Of a DNA stretch of 64,000 bases, positions 27,503 through 36,359 are shown one piece after another. How positions within the stretch are numbered: position 1 is the stretch's first letter; every line of letters begins with the position of its first letter. Position numbers and translations under genes: made by a program. The notes beneath the pieces are model-generated. The model saw only the letters and a program-made list of their open reading frames with translations, made no database searches and had not been told where the DNA came from. The DNA is from Actinomadura madurae (GTDB lineage: Bacteria > Actinomycetota > Actinomycetes > Streptosporangiales > Streptosporangiaceae): NCBI RefSeq assembly GCF_900115095.1, contig NZ_FOVH01000016.1, positions 162,634-226,633 of the forward strand, given 5' to 3'.

Positions 27503-28440
27503 CCAGGTCGATCGGTCGACGGACGGTCCTCGCGTCGATCCCGGCCACTGTGGGGCTGGCCGGTGTCGCCGGCCTCTCCCCCGCCGGAGCGGAGGGCGCC
27601 GCCGGGGCGGAGGGCGCCGCCGGGCACGCATGGCCGGTGGACTTCACGCCGATACCGGTGCCGGACGTCCCGCTGCGGCGCGGGGTGCTGGAACTGCCGG
27701 ACGCCCGTCTCGTGTGGAGCGACACCGGCGGCGACGGCCCTGTCGTCGTGCTCCTGCACGCCCGGTCGGGGAGCCTGAACTCCTGGCCCTACCAGCAGCA
27801 GGGACTGCGCGGCGAGGGCCGTCGCGTCATCGCCTACTCCCGGCGCGGCCATGAAGGCAGCACGCACACCGCCGTCGGCTACAGCACCGACGATCTCATC
27901 GCGCTGCTCGACCATCTGGCGATCGATCAGGCCCATCTCGTCGGGCATGCCGCAGGCGGGGTGCCGGCCCTGGACGCGGCCCTGGCGCGACCGGCCCGGG
28001 TCCGCTCGCTTTCGATCGTGTGCAGCACGATGGGCATCAAGGACCCGGAGTTCGCGGCGAGCGTCGCCGCGCTGCGGTCGCCGGAGTTCGAATCCATGCC
28101 GAGCGAGTTCCGCGAGCTCGGTCCGAGCTATCGCTCCGCCGACCCGGCCGGCGTGCGCGAGTGGCTGAAGATCGAGGAACGGGCTCTGAACGGCGAATTC
28201 TTCATGCAGGGCTTCAGGAGCCCGATGGACTGGGCGGCGGTCGAAGCCACGGCGGTGCCCACCCTGCTCGTCACGACGGACGCCGACAACTACATCACGC
28301 CCTACCTTGCCGGGAAGGTCGCGAAACGCATGCGACGCGCGGAGCAGCACACGATCGTGGGGTGCGGGCACTGCCCCACCTGGGAACGTCCACTGGAGTT
28401 CAACCGCGTTATCTCCAGGTTCGTCGCCCGTCACCGTTGA
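27499..28440 (+). CDS. Tat-exported alpha/beta hydrolase homologue with nucleophile Ser replaced by Ala
   Basis: The protein has 313 residues. The N-terminus (MTRSIGRRTVLASIPATVGL, then a run of Ala/Gly) has a twin-arginine signal with a likely cleavage after AGA. The fold is a standard alpha/beta hydrolase, and the acid (TTDADNYITP) and histidine (VGCGHCPTWERP) are present. The nucleophile elbow, however, reads VGHAAGGVPA where GHSxGG is expected, so the catalytic serine is an alanine. The codon is GCC, unambiguous in this sequence. It overlaps the MhpC-like gene by 4 bp. It may be a non-hydrolytic binding protein or use different chemistry. Why a predicted exported protein sits in a cytoplasmic ring-cleavage operon is unclear. 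Confidence 0.85.
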   Translation: MTRSIGRRTVLASIPATVGLAGVAGLSPAGAEGAAGAEGAAGHAWPVDFTPIPVPDVPLRRGVLELPDARLVWSDTGGDGPVVVLLHARSGSLNSWPYQQQGLRGEGRRVIAYSRRGHEGSTHTAVGYSTDDLIALLDHLAIDQAHLVGHAAGGVPALDAALARPARVRSLSIVCSTMGIKDPEFAASVAALRSPEFESMPSEFRELGPSYRSADPAGVREWLKIEERALNGEFFMQGFRSPMDWAAVEATAVPTLLVTTDADNYITPYLAGKVAKRMRRAEQHTIVGCGHCPTWERPLEFNRVISRFVARHR

Positions 28441-28461
28441 GCCGTGTCACGGAGGTCACCC

Positions 28462-29436
28462 ATGTCCCATCTCGCGAATGACGAGCCCGTCGGCCTGGTG
28501 GGCGCCGGGACGATCGGCGGTGGATGGGCCGCCACCTACCTCGCCCGGCGCCGGCCGGTGCTGGTGGCCGATCCGGCACCCACCGCGCTCGGGAGGCTGA
28601 CGTCGTACCTCGACGCGGTGTGGCCGTCGGTCCGGCGCACCCTGCCCGGCGCACCCGCGTCGGCGCCCCTGGACCTGCTCCGGCTGGTCCCGGCCGCCGA
28701 GCTCGGCGCCGTGGCCTTGGTGCACGAGAACGTCCCCGAATCCCTCGAAGCCAAGCGGGAGGCGTACCGGAGCATCGAGGCCTCGGTCGCGTCCGAGGTT
28801 CCGATCCTGTCGAGCAGCGGCGGGCTCATGCCATCGGACCTGCAAACCGGCATGAAGCACCCGGAGCGCCTGCTGGTCGCCCACCCGCAGAGCCCCGTCT
28901 ACGCGCTACCGCTCGTGGAGGTCCTGGCGGGCGAGGCGACCTCGTCCGCGGTCGTCACCGCGGCGCTCGCCCACCTTCGCGACCTGGGCAAACGCCCGGT
29001 CCTGCTGCGACGCGAGGTACCCGGGTACCTCACCAACAGGCTCACGTTCGCGATGCTCCGGGAAGCGGTGCATCTGCTCGCCGAGGGCGTCGTGGACGCC
29101 CGCGGCATCGAGGACGCCGTCGTCCACGGCATCACCCCGCGTTTCCTGGTCGGCGGTCCCCTCACCTCGCTGGCGCTGGCCGGCGGCCCCGACGGGATGC
29201 GCGGCGCGATGCGCTCGTTCGCGGAGACCATCGAGGGATGGTGGTCCGAGCTCGGCTCGCCGCATCTCGACGAGAAGACCCGCGCCCTGCTGATCGCGGC
29301 CGGGGACGACGCCCTCGACGGCCGGCCGATCGGCGCGGTCCTCGCCGACAGGGACACGGCCGCCGTCGACCTGCTGGCGCTGCTGCACGCCGATGACCGC
29401 GGTGAGGCCGGGCCTCACCCGGAGCCCGGGGCATGA
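28462..29436 (+). CDS. 3-hydroxyacyl-CoA dehydrogenase family protein (carnitine/gulonate dehydrogenase-like)
   Basis: This 324-residue protein starts at ATG 28462, with GGAGG at 28451-28455. Its NAD-binding motif is VGLVGAGTIGGGWAATYLAR. VHENVPESLEAKREAYRSIE and VAHPQSPVYALPLVEVLAG are the usual second and catalytic-histidine motifs of the 3HCDH family, and a helical C-terminal domain contains PGYLTNRLTFAMLREAVHLL. It would oxidise a beta-hydroxy acyl compound with NAD+. The single C-terminal domain and length fit the carnitine/L-gulonate dehydrogenase branch better than FadB-type enzymes. It overlaps the next gene by 4 bp. Confidence 0.85.
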   Translation: MSHLANDEPVGLVGAGTIGGGWAATYLARRRPVLVADPAPTALGRLTSYLDAVWPSVRRTLPGAPASAPLDLLRLVPAAELGAVALVHENVPESLEAKREAYRSIEASVASEVPILSSSGGLMPSDLQTGMKHPERLLVAHPQSPVYALPLVEVLAGEATSSAVVTAALAHLRDLGKRPVLLRREVPGYLTNRLTFAMLREAVHLLAEGVVDARGIEDAVVHGITPRFLVGGPLTSLALAGGPDGMRGAMRSFAETIEGWWSELGSPHLDEKTRALLIAAGDDALDGRPIGAVLADRDTAAVDLLALLHADDRGEAGPHPEPGA

Positions 29437-31145
29437 GCATGTTCGCGACGCCCGCGGTCGACCACCACCGCGATCCGGACGGGCTGCTCCTGCTGCGGTC
29501 CCGCATTCCCGCCGGCACGCCGGCGCCGACCGTCCTGCACTGGCTGCGCCGGTTCGCCGCCGAGACGCCTGACGCCGTCCTGCTCACGGTGTCCACCGGC
29601 ACCGGCAGGACGGCCTGGTCCTACGCCGAGGCGTGGGACGACGTGACCCGGGTCGCCGCGGCGCTCGTCCAGCGCGGCCTGCGGAGCGGGGACCGCGTGG
29701 TGGTGCTGGGGCCGAACTCCATCGAGCACATGACCATGGGGCTGGCCGCGATGCTCGCGAGGGCCGTGGCGGTGCCCGTCGCGCCGCAGTACGCGGGGGC
29801 CTCCGCCGACCGCGGCAAGCTGACCGGCCTCCTGGCCCTCCTCGAACCGGCCCTGGTGTGGGTGTCCGACCCGGCCCGCGCGGCGGTCCTGGCGGACGCC
29901 CTGCCCGAGGGCTCACGGGCCGATGTCCTGGTCGGTCATCCGGCCGTGCGGGACCTGCGGAGAGAAGCCCGCGACGGGGACCCGCGGCCGGATCCCGACG
30001 ACATCGAACCGGCTGCCCCGGCGAAGATCCTCCTCACCTCCGGTTCGACCGGCCGGCCGAAGCCGGTGGCCTACACCCAGTCGATGATGACGACGAACGT
30101 CCAGGTCACGGTCGACGTCTGGCCGTTCCTGACCGGCCACCGCCCGGTGCTGGTCGACTGGCTGCCGTGGAACCACGCCTTCGGCGGCAATGCCAACGTC
30201 GGGCTCGTGCTGTCCCAGGGCGGAACGCTGCACATCGACGAGGCGGCGGGCCGGCCGGACCGGCTCGACGTCACCATCGAGAACCTCCGCCGTCACCGGC
30301 CCACCTTCCATGGGGCGGTCCCGGCCGGGTTCGCGGCGCTCCTGCCCGCGTTGGAGGCCGATCCGTCCTTCCGCGAGGCGTTCTTCGGGCGACTCGACGT
30401 CATGTTCAGCGCCGGCGCGGCCATGCACCCGGGCGTGTTCCGCCGGCTGTCGGATCTGTCGGCGACGGTGCGCGGGCGTCCCGTTCCCATCGTGACCGGA
30501 TGGGGTTCGACCGAGGCGGGCCCTGGAGCCACCATGGTGCACGCGCACGGGGTGGCCCCGGACTGCATCGGGACACCGCTGCCCGGTGTCGAGATCGCGC
30601 TCCGGCCCGTCGCGGGCAAGCGGGAACTCCTCGTCCGCGGGCCATGCGTCGCCGCCGGGTACTGGCGGCAGCCCGAACAGAGCCGGGCGGCGTTCACCTC
30701 CGACGGTTGGTACCGCTCGGGTGACACGGGCGAACTGATCGATCCCGCGCGCCCGGAACTCGGGCTGCGCTTCACCGGCCGGATCGCCGACGACTTCAAG
30801 CTGGCCAACGGCACCTGGGTCGACGCCACCGGCATCCGCGCGGATCTCCTCGCCCGCGGCGGAGGCCGCCTGCGCGACGTGGTCGTGGCCGGCGCCGACC
30901 GGCCGGCGCCATGCGTGCTCGTCTGGGCGGACGACCGGGCCTTTGGCGCGGACGACCTGCGACTACTCCTGGACGTGTTCAACCGCGAGAACCCCAAACC
31001 GAGCACTCGGCTCCTCGGCGGCGCTCTGCTCGTACCTGAGGGCGACGAGGTGGGCAGCAAGGGACAACTCGTGCGCGGGGTCGTCCTGGAACGGCGGGCG
31101 CGGCTCGTCGAGCAGCTTTACGACAGGCAGGAGGCGACATCGTGA
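29433..31145 (+). CDS. Feruloyl-CoA synthetase-like acyl-CoA ligase
   Basis: This 570-residue AMP-forming ligase has P-loop LLTSGSTGRPKPVAYTQSMM, WLPWNHAFGGNANVGLVL (characteristic of the feruloyl-CoA synthetase group), TGWGSTEAGPGATM, and YRSGDTGELI in the hinge. Expected reaction: aromatic or phenylpropenoic acid + CoA + ATP to the CoA thioester. Position between the hydroxyacyl-CoA dehydrogenase and a MaoC hydratase suggests CoA-dependent side-chain shortening of a hydroxycinnamate-like substrate alongside meta-cleavage. The exact substrate is inferred. Confidence 0.87.
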   Translation: MSMFATPAVDHHRDPDGLLLLRSRIPAGTPAPTVLHWLRRFAAETPDAVLLTVSTGTGRTAWSYAEAWDDVTRVAAALVQRGLRSGDRVVVLGPNSIEHMTMGLAAMLARAVAVPVAPQYAGASADRGKLTGLLALLEPALVWVSDPARAAVLADALPEGSRADVLVGHPAVRDLRREARDGDPRPDPDDIEPAAPAKILLTSGSTGRPKPVAYTQSMMTTNVQVTVDVWPFLTGHRPVLVDWLPWNHAFGGNANVGLVLSQGGTLHIDEAAGRPDRLDVTIENLRRHRPTFHGAVPAGFAALLPALEADPSFREAFFGRLDVMFSAGAAMHPGVFRRLSDLSATVRGRPVPIVTGWGSTEAGPGATMVHAHGVAPDCIGTPLPGVEIALRPVAGKRELLVRGPCVAAGYWRQPEQSRAAFTSDGWYRSGDTGELIDPARPELGLRFTGRIADDFKLANGTWVDATGIRADLLARGGGRLRDVVVAGADRPAPCVLVWADDRAFGADDLRLLLDVFNRENPKPSTRLLGGALLVPEGDEVGSKGQLVRGVVLERRARLVEQLYDRQEATS

Positions 31146-31627
31146 AGGTCGAGGACCCTGACAGGACCCTGGCCGTCGACCGCGCCACCGATCTCCGGAC
31201 CCACATCGGAACCGAGATCGGGGTCAGCGGCTGGGCTTCACTCGAACAGGACGACGTGCTCGGGTTCGCCGAACTCACCCACGACCGGCACTGGATCCAC
31301 ACGGACCCGGTCCGTGCGCGAGCCGAGGCCGGTCTGAGCGGTCTCCTCGCCCACGGATTCCTGATGCTCTCGACGGTCACCGCCCTGGCGAACCAGTGCT
31401 ACACCATCGCCAAGGCCACGAGATGGACGAACTACGGGCTGGAACGGGTCCGGTTCACCGCCCCCGTCCTCCCGGGCGACGAGTTCCGCCTTCGCTTGAC
31501 GTTGGATGCGGTGGCCGCGGGCCCGAGCGCCACCACCCGGCTCGACCTACGGTGCCTGTTGGAGCGGCGGGCGAGCGAACGGCCCGCGATGGCGGCGGTA
31601 TGGATCGTCTTGGTGGAGGAAGCGTGA
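31142..31627 (+). CDS. MaoC-like (R)-enoyl-CoA hydratase, single hotdog
   Basis: The protein has 161 residues from GTG 31142, with AGGAGG 8 bp upstream. The hydratase-2 motif appears as FAELTHDRHWIHTDPVRARA (Asp and His of the dyad present), followed by GLLAHGFLMLSTVTAL. It would hydrate the enoyl-CoA made from the ligase product. The gene overlaps both neighbours by 4 bp and belongs to the mhpB-started operon or a sub-operon of it. Confidence 0.86.
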   Translation: MKVEDPDRTLAVDRATDLRTHIGTEIGVSGWASLEQDDVLGFAELTHDRHWIHTDPVRARAEAGLSGLLAHGFLMLSTVTALANQCYTIAKATRWTNYGLERVRFTAPVLPGDEFRLRLTLDAVAAGPSATTRLDLRCLLERRASERPAMAAVWIVLVEEA

Positions 31628-32040
31628 ACGGCGTCCCCGAAGGCTTCGTCCCCCTGGGCCAGGAGGGCACCTTCCTCGACCACGTCGGCGGCCTGATGTG
31701 GCGGCGCGGCACCGACCGGACCGACGTCTGCGTGTCGCCGGCGCCTCACCACCTCAATCCCAACGGCACCGCGCACGGCGGCTTCCTCATGACCGTCCTC
31801 GACATCACCCTCGGCGCCACCGTCGAGTCCTACCTCGGCGTGAACCCCGACCGCCATCCCGTGACGCTGCAACTGTCCTGCTCGATGATGGCGCCCGCCC
31901 ACGGCGGTGACCTGCTGTTCGGGGAGGCGACGGTCGATCAGTCGACGCGAACGGTGACCTTCGCATCCGCCCGACTCCACAGCCAGGGCCGAACGGTCCT
32001 AACGGCAAGCGCGGTCTTCCGGAACCCCCCGTCACCCTGA
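31624..32040 (+). CDS. PaaI-type hotdog thioesterase
   Basis: This 138-residue protein of the PaaI/YdiI thioesterase group has HLNPNGTAHGGFLMTVLDIT, where the HGG(F/A) stretch and following Asp carry the active site, and a conserved tail FASARLHSQGRTVLTASAVF. The start is GTG 31624, overlapping the previous stop (GTGA). It probably releases CoA from a dead-end or final aromatic acyl-CoA of the pathway. It is the last gene of the plus-strand operon; a convergent minus-strand unit ends 59 bp further on. Confidence 0.88.
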   Translation: MNGVPEGFVPLGQEGTFLDHVGGLMWRRGTDRTDVCVSPAPHHLNPNGTAHGGFLMTVLDITLGATVESYLGVNPDRHPVTLQLSCSMMAPAHGGDLLFGEATVDQSTRTVTFASARLHSQGRTVLTASAVFRNPPSP

Positions 32041-32099
32041 CCGACCGCGGGAGGAGGCGCCGGTCATCGGATCGGCGTCCAGGTCGTACCAGTGCCGGG

Positions 32100-32897
32100 T
32101 CAGTGGGGAGGTTTCGCCGTGCCGGTGCGGGATGGGAAGGTCGGGGGGCGGCGTTGGGTGAACGCGGCTATGCCTTCGCGGGCGTCCGGTGAGGTGAAGG
32201 CCTTCTGACCGTAGAGGGCTTCGCTGTGGAACGCCTGGTCCTGCGGGAGGTCACCGAGCCTGAGCACGGCCTCCTTGACGGTTTCCAGTGCGGTGCCGCT
32301 GCGGGCCACGAGCCGATGGGCGCGGTCGAGCGCGGAATCGAACAGTGAGGGAAGGGGGACCACCTCGTTGAGGAGTCCGTATCGGAGTGCCTGCGCCGCG
32401 GAGATCCGGTCTCCCTGCAGCATCAGTTCCATCGCCCACACGTAGGGGATCTGCCGTGTCAGCCTGGTGAGGGTACCCCCCGCGGGGACGACGCCGACGC
32501 CGCTCTCGGGAAGGCCGAACTCGGCGGTGTCGGCCGCGATCCGGATGTCCGTGGACAGCATGATCTCGAAGCCGCCGCCGAGGCAGAGACCGTTGATCGC
32601 GGCGATCACGGGTTTGAACAGCGTGGTGTGCTTCTGGTGCGCGGCATCCCATTCGGAGATGTCGAAGCGCCCCTGGGCCAGGGCCGGGATCGACTCGGTG
32701 AGGTCGGCCCCCACGCTGAAGGCGCGGTCGCCGCTGCCGGTGAGGATCGCGACGGCGAGCGAGTCGTCGTCGCGGACCTCGGCGAAGGCCGCGCCCAGGT
32801 CCTCGTACATCGCGAGCGTCAGCGCGTTGAGCTTGTCGGGACGGTCGAAGCGGATGATCCCGACCGCCCCGTCGCGGTCGAGGGTGATGCCGCCCAT
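32100..32897 (-). CDS. Enoyl-CoA hydratase/isomerase (crotonase)
   Basis: This 265-residue crotonase has the first oxyanion segment AFSVGADLTE, the second INGLCLGGGFEIMLSTDIRI and the catalytic region AEFGLPESGVGVVPAGGTLT. Glu in PESGVG corresponds to one of the two catalytic glutamates. The other usual position (Glu of GGGxE) reads GGGFE and is also present. Its ATG shares a base with the CoA-transferase stop (TGATG), making a coupled pair: CoA activation followed by hydration or isomerisation. Given HMG-CoA lyase nearby, a methylglutaconyl-CoA-type substrate is possible but unproven. Confidence 0.9.
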   Translation of the reverse strand: MGGITLDRDGAVGIIRFDRPDKLNALTLAMYEDLGAAFAEVRDDDSLAVAILTGSGDRAFSVGADLTESIPALAQGRFDISEWDAAHQKHTTLFKPVIAAINGLCLGGGFEIMLSTDIRIAADTAEFGLPESGVGVVPAGGTLTRLTRQIPYVWAMELMLQGDRISAAQALRYGLLNEVVPLPSLFDSALDRAHRLVARSGTALETVKEAVLRLGDLPQDQAFHSEALYGQKAFTSPDAREGIAAFTQRRPPTFPSRTGTAKPPH

Positions 32898-34156
32898 CAG
32901 ATGACCTTCTTCTCGCGCAACGCGGCGATGTGGTGCTCGTCGAGATCGGCCAGTGCCCCGAGGACGGTGCCGGCGTGCTCGCCGACCTTCGGTGCGAGGC
33001 CGCGCGGCTGGGTGGGCGTGCCGCCGAGCTTGATGGGCGAGCCGAACATGCGCAGCCGGCCGAAGTCGGGATAGTCGACGTCGACGACCATGTCACGCGC
33101 GGCGATCTGCGGGTCCTCCACGACCTCGGCGATGTCCTTGATCGCGCTCAGCGGCACGGCGTCGCCGACGATCTCCTCCAGCTCGGCCTTCGTCTTGTCC
33201 TCGAACCACTTGTGCAGCAGCGGCCGGATCCGCCGCTCGTAGACCTCGGGCTCGAACCGTTTGGCCATGGTGTCGATCTCGGGGTCGTCGGCGAGCTCGG
33301 GCTGTCCGAACAGGTGGCAGGACAGGCGCCAGAACTTGTCGGTGTATCCGCCGAAGAACACGAACCCGTCCTGGCACGGGTAGAGCTCGTAGGGCTTGAC
33401 GAACGGGTGCTCGTTGCCCAGCGGACCGGCGACCTTGCCGTCGACGGCGTAGGAGACCACGGCGTTCTCGGTGAGGCTGAGCACCGAGTCCTGCTGGGAC
33501 ACGTCGACCATCTGCCCCTCCCCGGTCTTCTCCGCGTGCCGTAGCGCGGCCAGGGTGCCGATGACCGCGTACAGCGTGGCGGACAGATCACCGATGATGG
33601 TGCCGACGCGCACCGGAGGCCGGTCGGGGAAGCCGTTGATCGACCACAACCCGCCCGCGGCCTGCGCGCTGTTGTCGTAGGCGGGCCGGCGGCGATAGGG
33701 GCCGGACTGCCCGTAGCCGGAGATCGCCGTGTACACCAGCCGCGGGTTCTGCTCGCGCAGCGTCTCGTAGCCGACGCCCAGCTTGTCCATCGTGCCGGGC
33801 CGGAAGTTCTCGACCAGAACGTCCGCACGGCGTACCAGTTTCTTCAGCAGTTCCTTGCCGTCCGGCTGGGACAGATCGAGGGTCAGCCCGAACTTGTTGC
33901 GGTTGAACTGGGCGAAGAACCCGCTGAACTCCTCGCCGGAGCTCGCCTTGAGCTTCGGCGGGAAGTCCCGGGCGTAGTCCGGATCCCTGGGATTCTCGAC
34001 CTTGATCACGGTCGCCCCGAGGTCGCCCAGCAGCATCGAGCAGAAGGGGCCGGCGACGACCCGGGTGATGTCCAGGACCACGATGCCGCGCAGCGCGCCC
34101 TGGGACGGCCCGCCGGGGAGCATGCCCGCGATCGCGCCGAAGTCGTTGATGGTCAT
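32897..34156 (-). CDS. Class III (CaiB/BaiF) acyl-CoA transferase
   Basis: This 419-residue family III CoA-transferase has RGIVVLDITRVVAGPFCSML at the N-terminus, VKVENP-like motif VIKVENPRDPDYARDF, and VENFRPGTMDKLGVGYETL. The catalytic aspartate region reads PAYDNSAQAAGGL (Asp conserved). It moves CoA from one acyl-CoA to a carboxylic acid. It lies 28 bp downstream of the HyuB-like gene and is coupled to the crotonase, so the acid it activates is probably the product of the HyuAB enzyme. Confidence 0.92.
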   Translation of the reverse strand: MTINDFGAIAGMLPGGPSQGALRGIVVLDITRVVAGPFCSMLLGDLGATVIKVENPRDPDYARDFPPKLKASSGEEFSGFFAQFNRNKFGLTLDLSQPDGKELLKKLVRRADVLVENFRPGTMDKLGVGYETLREQNPRLVYTAISGYGQSGPYRRRPAYDNSAQAAGGLWSINGFPDRPPVRVGTIIGDLSATLYAVIGTLAALRHAEKTGEGQMVDVSQQDSVLSLTENAVVSYAVDGKVAGPLGNEHPFVKPYELYPCQDGFVFFGGYTDKFWRLSCHLFGQPELADDPEIDTMAKRFEPEVYERRIRPLLHKWFEDKTKAELEEIVGDAVPLSAIKDIAEVVEDPQIAARDMVVDVDYPDFGRLRMFGSPIKLGGTPTQPRGLAPKVGEHAGTVLGALADLDEHHIAALREKKVI

Positions 34157-34184
34157 GTTCGCCTCTGATCTATGAGTCGGCCGG

Positions 34185-36335
34185 TCAGCCCGCCGTCGAG
34201 TCGACCCTGACGCACGCCTCCAGAAGGGTGCCGCACGCGGGGCTGTAGTACTCGTCGATCAAGACGCGCTGCCCGTTGGCGCGCGGGCGGACGCGGACTC
34301 CGTACGCGGCCAGCCTGTCGGCGGCCACATGGGTGACCTTCCGCGCGGCCCGGTGCCAATCCTCCCCCGTACCGAGGCGGGCACCGCTGGCGGGCACGAA
34401 CCAGCCGTCCGCGTCACGGCGCGGCGCGGACGATCCGGCCGGCGAGGCCGGCAGGACCTGCTGGACGGGGCTTTCGCCGAGCCGTTCCCGGCGGAGCTCG
34501 GCGCGGGCCCGCTCCGTGGCGGTCTCGTCGACGACGCCGTCGGTAAGGACCACGCCGTAGGTCTGCCGCGCGGCCTGGGCGGTCACATAGCCGTCGCGAA
34601 CGTCGGCCGCGACCAGCTGCGGGGCGCGCAGCAGCGGGTCGCCGTAGCCGCCTCCGCCCGCGATCCACTGCACGAACACGTCCCCGGCGCGGACCGTGAC
34701 CGACTGCTGGTTGATCGCCAGCAGCTCCTTCTCCTCGGCGCTCAGCGCGTCCCGGGCGGGGACCCGGCCGTCACCGAGCAGCCGCGCGACATCGGTCCGG
34801 CGCCAGACCTCGTGCCCGCTGCCGCCACCGGGGAGGCCTCCGCCGAAGCCGCCGGCGACCACCTGGGCGCTCGGGGCGAACACCGTCTGCGTGACCTCCG
34901 GCGCACCGTGCAGGGTCCAGGCGAAGCGCAGGCCGAGGCCGCCGCGGTGGGCGCCGTGGCCCGCGCTGTCGACGTTGAGCTGCTTCCACAGGTAGAGCAC
35001 CGGGTAGAGCATCTCGTTCATCTCGACGTCGGGGAGCATGTTGTTGACCTGCGTCATCATCCCCGCGCAGTCGAGCCCGTCGCCGTCGGGCTGGGCGCCG
35101 GCGCCCATCCCGCCGCCGTCCATGTTGAACAGGACGAAGTACTCGCCGCCGTCGGTGGTGCCCGCGGAGATCCCGCCGGTCCACGAGTCGCCCCACACCC
35201 CCTGCGTGCGGTTGCGGACGGTGTCGTCGTCGCTCCTGTGGCACGCGTCGTTCATGAGCTTGGTGACCACGCGGCTCACCCGGGCGCCGGTGGTGAGGTG
35301 CCCGTTGCTGATCGGCGCCGGGGGCCGGGGGTTCACGATCGAGCCGGGTTCGGCGACGATGTCGAACGCCGTCATGACACCCTCGTTGAACGGGACGTCC
35401 CAGGCGAGGATCGGCACGATGGCCGTGGCGACACTGCCGACCAGGGCTCCGTAGCTGCAGTTGACGAAGCCGTCGGTCTGCTCGCTGGAGCCGGTGAAAT
35501 CGAAGGTGATCTGGTCGCCGCTCTTGGTCATGGTGCAGGCGACGCGGTACAGGTCGTCGACGTGTCCGTTGTGTTCGGTCCACTCGTCGGCGCTGTAGGT
35601 GCCGTCCGGGATCGCGCGGATCCGTTCGCGCACGACCTGCTCGGCGAGCTCGAAGGAGAGCTTGGTGTAGTCGCGGAACCGCTCGAGCCCGAACTCCTCG
35701 ATGGTGCCGAGCAGCCGCCGGATGCCGGTGTTGTTGCTCGCGACCAGGCTGCGCACGTCGTTCCAGAACAGCGTGGGCACCCGGACGTTGTTGAGCAGGA
35801 TCCGGCGCACCCACTCGACGGGCTCGCCCCGCTCGAAGATCTTCACACCGGGCGGCAGCCGCAGCGCCTCGGCGTAGCAGTCATGGGCGCCGGGCGCGAA
35901 GCCGCCGGGGGTCATGCCGCCGACGTCGACCAGGTGCGCCTGCGACTGCGCCCAGCCGATCAGCTCGTCGCCGTGGAAGATCGGCGAGATCACGTTGGTG
36001 TCCGGCGGGTGGCTCGCGCCGGCCGTGTGCGGGTCGTTGCAGATGAACGCGTCACCCGGCGCGAGCGGCTCGCCCTCGATGGCCTTCACCAGGTTCTGCA
36101 CGGCGACGCTGCCGGATCCGATGTGGAACTGGACGTAGTCGGAGTAGGCGTAGATGCGGCCGGCGGGGTCGAACAGGGCGGTGTTGAAGTCGCCGGCCTC
36201 GGTGATGACCGGGGAGCCCGACGAGCGGATCATCGCGATGCCCATCTCCTCCACGATGGAGTCCAGGCGCATCCGGATCACCTCGAGGGTGACCGGGTCG
36301 AATCCTTCGGGCATCTCGGGCTGGGTGCTGGTCAT
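34185..36335 (-). CDS. HyuB/acetone-carboxylase alpha-like subunit with a fused gamma-like C-terminal tail
   Basis: The protein has 716 residues. The N-terminal ~560 residues are the hydantoinase B/oxoprolinase family core (DPVTLEVIRMRLDSIVEEMG, EAGDFNTALFDP, DAFICNDPHTAGASHPPD). The last ~75 residues are not part of that core: WFVPASGARLG and EYYSPACGTLLEACVRV resemble the two halves of the acetone carboxylase gamma subunit zinc ribbon, but three of the four expected cysteines are replaced. The length also fits carboxylase subunits better than N-methylhydantoinases. ATG 36335 follows AAGGAG. The gene is 24 bp downstream of the HyuA-like gene. Likely role: part of an ATP-dependent ketone carboxylase or hydrolase; the substrate is unknown. 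Confidence 0.85.
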   Translation of the reverse strand: MTSTQPEMPEGFDPVTLEVIRMRLDSIVEEMGIAMIRSSGSPVITEAGDFNTALFDPAGRIYAYSDYVQFHIGSGSVAVQNLVKAIEGEPLAPGDAFICNDPHTAGASHPPDTNVISPIFHGDELIGWAQSQAHLVDVGGMTPGGFAPGAHDCYAEALRLPPGVKIFERGEPVEWVRRILLNNVRVPTLFWNDVRSLVASNNTGIRRLLGTIEEFGLERFRDYTKLSFELAEQVVRERIRAIPDGTYSADEWTEHNGHVDDLYRVACTMTKSGDQITFDFTGSSEQTDGFVNCSYGALVGSVATAIVPILAWDVPFNEGVMTAFDIVAEPGSIVNPRPPAPISNGHLTTGARVSRVVTKLMNDACHRSDDDTVRNRTQGVWGDSWTGGISAGTTDGGEYFVLFNMDGGGMGAGAQPDGDGLDCAGMMTQVNNMLPDVEMNEMLYPVLYLWKQLNVDSAGHGAHRGGLGLRFAWTLHGAPEVTQTVFAPSAQVVAGGFGGGLPGGGSGHEVWRRTDVARLLGDGRVPARDALSAEEKELLAINQQSVTVRAGDVFVQWIAGGGGYGDPLLRAPQLVAADVRDGYVTAQAARQTYGVVLTDGVVDETATERARAELRRERLGESPVQQVLPASPAGSSAPRRDADGWFVPASGARLGTGEDWHRAARKVTHVAADRLAAYGVRVRPRANGQRVLIDEYYSPACGTLLEACVRVDSTAG

Positions 36336-36359
36336 GGGTCGTCTCCTTCGGCGGACGGG

